From Oscillospiraceae bacterium (lineage in GTDB: Bacteria; Bacillota; Clostridia; Oscillospirales; Acutalibacteraceae): DNA of 64,000 bases. Where the stretch lies: assembly GCA_015066365.1 (NCBI GenBank), contig SVON01000002.1:62001-126000 (forward strand). The letters run 5' to 3'. Below are positions 17,846 through 24,865 of the stretch, piece by piece (the stretch's first letter is position 1; every line of letters begins with the position of its first letter). Under the pieces are notes generated by a model. That model saw only the letters and a program-made list of their open reading frames with translations, was not told the origin of the DNA and did no database searches. Both the position numbers and the translations under genes were made by a program.

Positions 17846-19633
17846 TCATCCTTCAATGCGTTTTTTAATTCTCTCTTTTCGTCTCGTTGCACGAACATTT
17901 GAAGCATCAACTCCTTGTCTTTTAGGATGGACATTGGCGATAGCTTCAATATCTTTGACTAAAGCAATTCTTGCCTGCATACATTCTTCTTCAAAAGTTT
18001 TAGTGAAAGCCTTCTCTTCGTGCACTTGTTCCTTAGCTTCTTGAAAAGAGATATTATCAAAGCGTTTATCTATTAATGCAAACTTTGTGTATTCACCATT
18101 CTCATAAAGCCAAATATGAGAGGTTTGATTGGGGTCGTAAGCAACTACACAGTCTCCCCCAACTAAGAATCTCTCTGTAAAACCATTAGCAACATATCTA
18201 AGGTTCTTGAACACTAACCCTCTTCTTGTGAAAGTGCCGTTCCCTCGAGGGAACATCGTGAGAGTTAGTTGTTCTTTAGACACTTCAATTAAGTTTGCGC
18301 CAGGGTGCTTAAGAGAATAATTCCATATCTCATTTGAAAAAGGTTTTACACCATCACTAAAAAGCTCTTGAGAATATTGTTTAGCATCAAGCACTCTCTT
18401 CGTGTTGTAATAGAGAATACATTTTACAAGGATGGTTTCTAACTCATTAAGCGTTAAGCAAGCGTTTTGTCGATAGTCTTGAACTCCTCTCTCTTGAAAG
18501 TTAGGCTCAACCACACCATATGCTTTTAAATGGGGTTTAAACAAGTTTTGAATGACATTGAAGAATTGTTCTACCCTACTCTTCAAGTCTGGTCTAAAGG
18601 GTGGAAGATTGATAATACTGACACCTAAATCTGCAAGTTGTTCAAAGTTGCAAGAAGTGTATTCTCTACCTTTGTCGGTAACTAAAATGGCTGGGAGCTT
18701 ATCACAATTCCATTCATCTTTTTCAATGCAAATGCCAAGTGATTTGCAATGCTCTACTTTGTCACAAATGATATTCTCCATAAGGGATTTGAGACTATAG
18801 ACACCACCCTCCCAAGTGAGAGCATATCCACAACATAAACTCGTATATGCGTCAATACAAGTGGTAAGAATGGGTCTTCCAACCAACTGGCCTGCATCAT
18901 TGACTAAATAAATATCCAAGATAGTTGAATCAAGCATTCCTGTTCCAATGGAGGGGGCAAACTCTTGAACACCATCACCCAAGAGAGGTCGATGGTTTCT
19001 TTGATAATCACTTAGTCCATCGCGAGAGATATAGAGTGATTGTAACTTCTTAGTTTTGTTGAAGAAATAGCGATAACGATGGAAGGGTGGATAACCCTCT
19101 CTTAATTGTCCATTAGGGGTTGTATAACACTCTTTTAGCATAAGAGTGTAAGAACCAATAAGTGTGTGTTTTAAGGGCGAATAGTAGTATCTATTGAGCG
19201 CCCAACGAAAGTTCTTTTCATCATTGCTAAGAGGTCTTTTAGAGATATTTTTCAAGGGCACTAACCGACCAATATCTTGATAGGCTAAATAAAGACAAAG
19301 GTACTTGCGAACAGTTTGCTTTGTGACATTTTCTTTGTCTGCGATTTTAGCAATCAAGTGAGTTCTCATATAGTCATCGGAGACAAAAGGTAAAATAGGT
19401 GCAATCATTGTATATCTCTTGTGAGCTAAGCTCTTTTGCTCTTGAGAAAGCAAATCATATTGGGGTGTGTTGTATGCATTATCTCCTGACACAATCTCTT
19501 CTAACTCAAGAGTTTTAGGAATCCATTTAGGCATTGTTAAAGACTCACAATCAACGACTAACATCTTATTATTGGAGATGGCTAACACACGATGAATATG
19601 GTGGTTGCAAACCACCAAATCAAGTTCGTTCAT
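17846..19633 (-). CDS. tnsB: TnsB/TniA-like DDE (rve) transposase
   Basis: DDE core: LDSTILDIYLV, VTDKGREYTSCNF, FRPDLKSRVEQFFNVIQ; Mu-C like C-terminus. Confidence 0.9.
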   Translation of the reverse strand: MNELDLVVCNHHIHRVLAISNNKMLVVDCESLTMPKWIPKTLELEEIVSGDNAYNTPQYDLLSQEQKSLAHKRYTMIAPILPFVSDDYMRTHLIAKIADKENVTKQTVRKYLCLYLAYQDIGRLVPLKNISKRPLSNDEKNFRWALNRYYYSPLKHTLIGSYTLMLKECYTTPNGQLREGYPPFHRYRYFFNKTKKLQSLYISRDGLSDYQRNHRPLLGDGVQEFAPSIGTGMLDSTILDIYLVNDAGQLVGRPILTTCIDAYTSLCCGYALTWEGGVYSLKSLMENIICDKVEHCKSLGICIEKDEWNCDKLPAILVTDKGREYTSCNFEQLADLGVSIINLPPFRPDLKSRVEQFFNVIQNLFKPHLKAYGVVEPNFQERGVQDYRQNACLTLNELETILVKCILYYNTKRVLDAKQYSQELFSDGVKPFSNEIWNYSLKHPGANLIEVSKEQLTLTMFPRGNGTFTRRGLVFKNLRYVANGFTERFLVGGDCVVAYDPNQTSHIWLYENGEYTKFALIDKRFDNISFQEAKEQVHEEKAFTKTFEEECMQARIALVKDIEAIANVHPKRQGVDASNVRATRRKERIKKRIEG

Positions 19634-19970
19634 TAACCACAACACCCCAATCTACAATTCCCCTTTTGTGCCAATAGATATGCGAAGCATCAAGCAATCT
19701 AATGGTTCGAGGTTTTAACAATTTATCTTGTGTCACACACTCTCTCACGGCATAATCACCATCATTTTTGACAATAAGAAAGTCCGTGGTAAAAGCACCT
19801 TCCATATCTAATCCTGTGAGAGGAACATTACATTCAAAAGATACTATGGATTCATCTTCATCAAGCTTCTTGGCATAAGCAAATTGCACATCACTATAAG
19901 CTCGACAAACCTGCTCACATTTATTGAATTTATGTTTGATAACTCGAACATTACTCTTTTGATTGCGCAT
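19620..19970 (-). CDS. tnsA: short TnsA-like endonuclease (N-terminal domain only)
   Basis: position upstream of tnsB with overlapping frame; GAFTTDFLIVKNDGDYAVRECVTQDKLLKPRTIRLLDASHIYWHKRGIVDWGVV resembles TnsA nuclease core. Confidence 0.6.
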   Translation of the reverse strand: MRNQKSNVRVIKHKFNKCEQVCRAYSDVQFAYAKKLDEDESIVSFECNVPLTGLDMEGAFTTDFLIVKNDGDYAVRECVTQDKLLKPRTIRLLDASHIYWHKRGIVDWGVVVNERT

Positions 19971-20132
19971 AAAAATCTCCCTAAATTTGCTAAAAATCGA
20001 CTAAAAGCGAAGAAAAATCCCTAAAAACAAATCACTTTTATCATTTTTAGGGGCATTTTTAGAAAAATAGCGACTAAATCTATCAGTTTTAGAAAAAATG
20101 GACACTAAAAAAGTATTTTTAGAAAAACACTA
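19971..20132 (-). promoter_or_regulatory. AT-rich repeat array, candidate transposase-binding sites overlapping the tnsABC-tniQ promoter
   Basis: repeated TAGT(G/C)...TTTTTCTAAAA motifs on the minus strand (TAGTGTTTTTCTAAAAAT, TAGTGTCCATTTTTTCTAAAA, TAGTCGCTATTTTTCTAAAAAT, TAGTCGATTTTTAGC). Confidence 0.55.
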
Positions 20133-20296
20133 TGTTAAAAGACAATCCCAAATATCCTAAAAAAGACAATACTTAGTATTCTCTCAATAACACATAAATC
20201 ACTGTAAATGTTCTATACAAAAAGCAACTATATTTTAGCCAATAGGATAATCAACTCAAATGCTAATAAAGCCAGTAATATCAAGGGCTCCCATAC

Positions 20297-20328
20297 AGCC
20301 TGTGGGCACCATTGAGTGGGAATAATTG
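20297..20328 (+). other. decoy guaA 3' end (agcctgtgggcaccattgagtgggaataattg)
   Basis: 31/32 nt identical to the real guaA 3' end, including 3 nt past the stop codon; opposite orientation to guaA. Confidence 0.92.
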
Positions 20329-20332
20329 GGCA

Positions 20333-20374
20333 TAAAAAAAGCGCCCTTGTGATTGCTCACAAAGGCGACTTTTA
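20333..20374. terminator. bidirectional intrinsic terminator inside right module; minus strand has a 7-T tract facing guaA read-through
   Basis: aaaaaaagcgcccttgtgattgctcacaaaggcgactttt. Confidence 0.8.
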
Positions 20375-20434
20375 TATATGTCACAGGCTACGCAAATTTG
20401 TCTTTTTTAGACTATTGGCGTTTGTTTGTTGACA

Positions 20435-20439
20435 ATTCA
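20435..20439. repeat. 5-bp target-site duplication, right copy (ATTCA)
   Basis: identical to 4568-4572. Confidence 0.8.
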
Positions 20440-20440
20440 A

Positions 20441-21451
20441 TTATTCCCACTCAATGGTGCCCACCGGCTTCGGGGTCAGGTCCATCAGCACGCGGTTGAT
20501 GCCCTCCACCTCGCTGGTGATGCGGCCAACGATCTTATGCAATACGGGATAGGGGATCTCCTCGACGGTGGCGCTCATAGCGTCGGTGGTGTTGACCGCG
20601 CGGATGATGGCCGGCCAGCCCTCGTAGCGGCTCTCATCCTTGACGCCCACAGACTTGATGTCCGGGATCACCACGAAATACTGCCACACCTTCTCCGCCA
20701 GACCGCAAACGTCAAACTCCTCACGCAGGATGGCATCCGCCTCACGCAGGGCGTGGAGACGATCCCGGGTGATGGCACCCAGGCAACGCACGCCCAGACC
20801 GGGGCCGGGGAACGGCTGACGGTAGACCATGGCGTGGGGCAGACCCAAAGCCTCGCCCACGACGCGCACCTCGTCCTTAAACAGCAGCTTAATCGGCTCC
20901 ACCAGCTCAAACTGCAGGTCCTCCGGCAGACCGCCCACGTTGTGGTGGGACTTGACCGCCTTTTTACCCTCGGCCGCCTTGATGGACTCCAGAATGTCGG
21001 GGTAGATGGTGCCCTGTGCCAGATAGGTGATGTCCTCCAGCTTGCGGGCCTCATCGGCAAACACCTCGATGAACTCCTTGCCGATGATCTTGCGCTTACT
21101 CTCGGGGTCAGCCACGCCGGCCAGCAGATTCAGGAAGCGGTCGGTGGCGTCCACGTAGATCAGGTTGGCGTCCAGCTCGTCCTGGAACACCTTGATGACG
21201 TTCTCGGACTCGTCCTTACGCATCAGGCCGTGGTTCACGTGTACGCAGACCAGCTGCTTGCCGATGGCCTTGACCAACAGAGCGGCCACCACAGAGGAAT
21301 CCACACCGCCGGACAGGGCTAGCAGCACCTTTTTATCGCCTACCTGAGCGCGGATGGCCTCCACCTGAGCGTCGATGAACTGGTTGGCCAAATCAAAATT
21401 GACGATGCGCTCCATTTCTTCGGGGCGGATGTTAGCGTTGAAATCGATCAT
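20441..21451 (-). CDS. guaA: GMP synthase, ATP-pyrophosphatase subunit (no GATase domain)
   Basis: LLALSGGVDSSVVAALL PP-loop; C-term KPVGTIEWE; ORF begins directly at the ATP-PPase domain. Confidence 0.9.
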   Translation of the reverse strand: MIDFNANIRPEEMERIVNFDLANQFIDAQVEAIRAQVGDKKVLLALSGGVDSSVVAALLVKAIGKQLVCVHVNHGLMRKDESENVIKVFQDELDANLIYVDATDRFLNLLAGVADPESKRKIIGKEFIEVFADEARKLEDITYLAQGTIYPDILESIKAAEGKKAVKSHHNVGGLPEDLQFELVEPIKLLFKDEVRVVGEALGLPHAMVYRQPFPGPGLGVRCLGAITRDRLHALREADAILREEFDVCGLAEKVWQYFVVIPDIKSVGVKDESRYEGWPAIIRAVNTTDAMSATVEEIPYPVLHKIVGRITSEVEGINRVLMDLTPKPVGTIEWE

Positions 21452-21470
21452 TAATGGTCCCTCCCTTTTA

Positions 21471-22670
21471 TCAGTTGGTATAGTTATCAAAATAGCCCTG
21501 CACCAGCACGACGGGGGTGCCCTTGTCGCCGGAGCCGGAGGTCAGGTCGCACAGCGAGCCGATCAGATCGGTCAGCTGGCGGGGGGTGGTGCCCTGAGAG
21601 GCCATATTACCCACCAGATTCTCGTTCTTCTGACGGATGCTGTCCGAGATGGCCTGCTTCAGTTCTTCGCCGGACAAATCCTTAAAGTCGTTGTCCGCCA
21701 GATATTTCAATTTCAGCTCGTTGGGGGTGCCAACCAGACCGTCGGTATAGGCCGGGGAGACCACCGGGTCGGCCAGCTCCCAGATCTTGCCCTGGGGATC
21801 CTTAAAGGCACCGTCGCCATAGACCATCACCTCCACGTGCTTGCCGGTGGCGTCCATAATGCGCTTCTGGATATCCAGCACCAGGGGCTTGCACTCCTGA
21901 GGGAACAGTTTAACGGTGTCCTCGGTGGACTTGTTGGAACCCAGCAGACCGTAGGCAACGTTAAAGCCGCTGCCGTTCACCGAAGAGGTGAGAATATCGT
22001 CCAGACCGCACACCACCTTGGCCCCGGCGGCCTTGAGGATCCGCTTGGTGCGGGCACGGGTGTGAATGTCGCAGGTCAAGATGCAGTCGGCATAATCCAG
22101 AATGGCCCGGGGCTGGTTGGCGAAGAGGATCTCCACCTCGGCACCGGCCTCACGGATCAGGTCGCCGTAATACTGGACGTAGTCCACGCCGGTAAACTCG
22201 TGCACATTCTCGCCGAACAGCTCTCGGTATTTCTCCAGAGTCAGCACGTCGGAATAGGGGTTGATGCCGGCCTCGTCCAGCTGATCGTAGGTCAGCAGAT
22301 GGTTGCCCACCTCGTCGGAGGGATAGCTGAGCATCAGCACCACCTTTTTGGCACCCATAGCGATGCCCTTCAGGCAGATGGCAAAGCGGTTACGGGACAG
22401 GATGGGGAACATCACACCGATGGTGTCGCCGCCCAGCTTCTGCCGTACGTCCTCGGCAATCGCCTCGACGGAGGCGTAATTGCCCTGAGCGCGGGCTACG
22501 ATGGACTCGGTGATGGAAATCACATCCCGGTCGCGAAGAGAGAAGCCCTCGCTCTCGGCGGCGGCCAAAACGCTGTCCGCTACGATAGCGGCCAGGTCAT
22601 CGCCCTGGCGGATGATGGGGCAACGGATACCGCGGGATACGGTACCAACCAAACGCGTTGAATCTGCCAT
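21471..22670 (-). CDS. coenzyme F420-0:L-glutamate ligase-like (CofE family) protein
   Basis: TRLVGTVSRGIRCPIIRQGDDL...DVISITESIVARAQGNY and overall family resemblance. Confidence 0.7.
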   Translation of the reverse strand: MADSTRLVGTVSRGIRCPIIRQGDDLAAIVADSVLAAAESEGFSLRDRDVISITESIVARAQGNYASVEAIAEDVRQKLGGDTIGVMFPILSRNRFAICLKGIAMGAKKVVLMLSYPSDEVGNHLLTYDQLDEAGINPYSDVLTLEKYRELFGENVHEFTGVDYVQYYGDLIREAGAEVEILFANQPRAILDYADCILTCDIHTRARTKRILKAAGAKVVCGLDDILTSSVNGSGFNVAYGLLGSNKSTEDTVKLFPQECKPLVLDIQKRIMDATGKHVEVMVYGDGAFKDPQGKIWELADPVVSPAYTDGLVGTPNELKLKYLADNDFKDLSGEELKQAISDSIRQKNENLVGNMASQGTTPRQLTDLIGSLCDLTSGSGDKGTPVVLVQGYFDNYTN

Positions 22671-22989
22671 AAAGTATCGTCCTTTCGCTCGGCGGTAACG
22701 CGGCTTTTCCCTCCGCGCACACGCCATATAAAATTGCAAATTACTACCGATATATCATACTCTTATTGTGCGCTTATGTCAATATTTTGACGCGGATTTT
22801 TTGAATAATAGACGGAATTTTTTTGCCAAAAAACAGCAATTTTTTCACGCAAAAAGCCGTTTTTTCTTTCTTTTTTTTCGCGCAGAATTTTTATGAGAAA
22901 AATACTGGACAAATGAGGAAAAGTAGGTTATAATAACAAAGATTACTGTCCGGTTGTGTTCCGGGCATTCCTTAAGGAGGAACACCATT

Positions 22990-24231
22990 ATGAAAAACAC
23001 CATTCGCATTCTGAGCGCTGTGCTGGTGCTGTCTATGCTGCTGACCGGCTGCTCTCTGTGGAAGCCCGTAGTTTCTTCCACCCCCGACGTGGCCGCCACC
23101 TACGGCGACGGTCAGACCATCGCCACCGGTGAGTATCTGGCGTATCTGTACAACGCCATCAACGATACCATGTCCACCATGTATCAGGCCGGCAAGGACG
23201 CCACCACCGAGAAGTACACCCTGGGTGACAAGAAGGACCTGACCTTCGACGAGTACATCCCGCTGCTGGTGGAGCAGAACATCAAAAAGCAGATCGTCCT
23301 GGACAAGCTGATCAAGGACAACGGCATCAAGTTTGAGACCGAGGAGGATTTCAAGTCCTTCACCGGTCTGCACGATACCTATCACAGCCTGGAGGAGGCC
23401 CGCAAGGACTATGAGCCCGGCTGGATCCTGTCCCTGGGCATCAGCGATGCCAGCTACACCGCCGTGGAGGATAAGCTGGTGCTGAACGAGGATACCGCCT
23501 TCTTCGGCCTGTACGGCAAGGGCGGCGCCGAGGAGATCGAGGACAAGGTGCTGCGCGAGTATTACGGCAAAAACTACATCTCCTACAAGGTCATCGCCAT
23601 CAGCCTGGATCTGACCGACGAGGAAAAGGCCGCGGCGGCGCTGACCAGCGAAGAGAGCAAGGGCCTGACCGACAAAGAGAAGAAAGAGGCCGAAGAGAAG
23701 AAGCTGAAAGAGGCCGAAGCCAAGAAGCTGAAAGAGTCCAAGGAGAAGCTGGAAGGCTATCTGAAGATCGTCAAGAAGGAAAACTTTGAGAAGGCGATGG
23801 ACCAGTACCGCAAAGATCTGCTGAAGGAGCAGGAGGAAGAAGCCGAGGCCAACAAGACCCCCACCGAGGAAGAGGAGTTTGAGCCCTCTACGGACAAGGA
23901 TAACCGCGTCAACGCCCACCGCGACGACGAAGAGGATAGCCTGGAAAAAGAGCTGGACAAGATGAAGAACGGCGAGGTTAAGCTGATCGAGAAGCTGGTG
24001 TATGCCGAGGCTCCCTACGCCGTCGTACTGCAGAAGCTGGACATCAACGAGCCCAAGACCGTGTTCGACGATTTCTATGAGGCCATTCTGAAGAACGTCC
24101 AGAACGAGGCCTTCCAGAAGATGCTGGATAAGATGATCCAGGACGTCAAGATCGAGTTCAACCAGGAGGTTCTGGACACCTGCACCGTCGCTCAGATGAT
24201 GGAGGATATGGAGAAAGCCTCCGCTCAGTAA
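22990..24231 (+). CDS. SurA/PrsA-like lipoprotein with charged Lys/Glu-rich segment
   Basis: lipobox LLTGCS; PrsA-like N-terminal region; KEAEEKKLKEAEAKKLKES segment. Confidence 0.6.
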   Translation: MKNTIRILSAVLVLSMLLTGCSLWKPVVSSTPDVAATYGDGQTIATGEYLAYLYNAINDTMSTMYQAGKDATTEKYTLGDKKDLTFDEYIPLLVEQNIKKQIVLDKLIKDNGIKFETEEDFKSFTGLHDTYHSLEEARKDYEPGWILSLGISDASYTAVEDKLVLNEDTAFFGLYGKGGAEEIEDKVLREYYGKNYISYKVIAISLDLTDEEKAAAALTSEESKGLTDKEKKEAEEKKLKEAEAKKLKESKEKLEGYLKIVKKENFEKAMDQYRKDLLKEQEEEAEANKTPTEEEEFEPSTDKDNRVNAHRDDEEDSLEKELDKMKNGEVKLIEKLVYAEAPYAVVLQKLDINEPKTVFDDFYEAILKNVQNEAFQKMLDKMIQDVKIEFNQEVLDTCTVAQMMEDMEKASAQ

Positions 24232-24288
24232 TCTTTACAAAAGCAAACAGCACCGTCCCACGTTGGTGGGGCGGTGCTGTTTTTTTAC

Positions 24289-24597
24289 TCAACTGGTATA
24301 ATCCTCCAGCAGCACCGATAGTTGCGCCTCGTTATAGGCGGGAACCCCTTGTGCGATCTGCCGGCGCAGATCCTCCGGCAGGGTGCTGACCGCCACGTCA
24401 AACACCTGGGTGGGGGTCATCTGCGTCCCCTCAAACACCGCCACCTGACCCTCCCACACCCCGATGGTGTATCGGGGCGGTGCCGGCTCCCGGGTGGGCT
24501 CCGGTAGCACAAACCGCACCACCACAAACAGCAGCACCGCCACCACCACCGCCGATACCAGCACCGCCCATAGCAACGGCCGCCACACCTGTTGCAT
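24289..24597 (-). CDS. hypothetical single-TM protein (BofC-like C-terminus possible)
   Basis: TM segment; YTIGVWEGQVAVFEG...TLPEDLRRQIAQGVPAYNEAQLSVLLEDYTS. Confidence 0.5.
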   Translation of the reverse strand: MQQVWRPLLWAVLVSAVVVAVLLFVVVRFVLPEPTREPAPPRYTIGVWEGQVAVFEGTQMTPTQVFDVAVSTLPEDLRRQIAQGVPAYNEAQLSVLLEDYTS

Positions 24598-24865
24598 ACC
24601 CTGGCCACTCCTTTCGCCAACTTGTTTTTCTCTAAGAGTGTACCCGTTTTCACCCGGAATATGGGGGGCGGAAGCGGTTTTATCCTGTTTTTTCATAAAA
24701 AAGCAGAAATTTACGGGTTTTTTCTGCATTTTAGGTTTGACTTTTTGCCAATTTTGCAATACTATTAGAGTGCGTATATATTTATTAAAAATCCTTTCAT
24801 TACATTCAACCGCTTATCCTCATCGGAGCGGGGCTGTGGCCCGCCGACAGAAAGGAGTTGTTCTG

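Larger units (their letters stand above)
4573..20434. mobile_element. Tn7-like/Tn5053-like transposon inserted next to guaA; termini TGT...ACA, 5-bp TSD ATTCA, ~301-bp direct terminal repeats
   Basis: TSD; termini; tnsA/B/C/tniQ-like operon at the guaA-proximal end; AT-rich composition against GC-rich flanks; target immediately downstream of guaA stop. Confidence 0.88.
20133..20434 (+). repeat. right long terminal direct repeat module
   Basis: near-identical to 4573-4873; TAAAAAAGACAA begins at 20158; reverse complement at 20398-20409, 25 nt from the terminus at 20434. Confidence 0.92.

Noticed and set aside
4573-20434. Tyrosine-integrase genomic island at the guaA 3' end
   Set aside because: No tyrosine recombinase ORF; a 5-bp TSD and tnsABC/tniQ-like genes fit a Tn7-family element. 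The guaA-like segments are inside the repeats and inverted, so they do not act as simple attL/attR.
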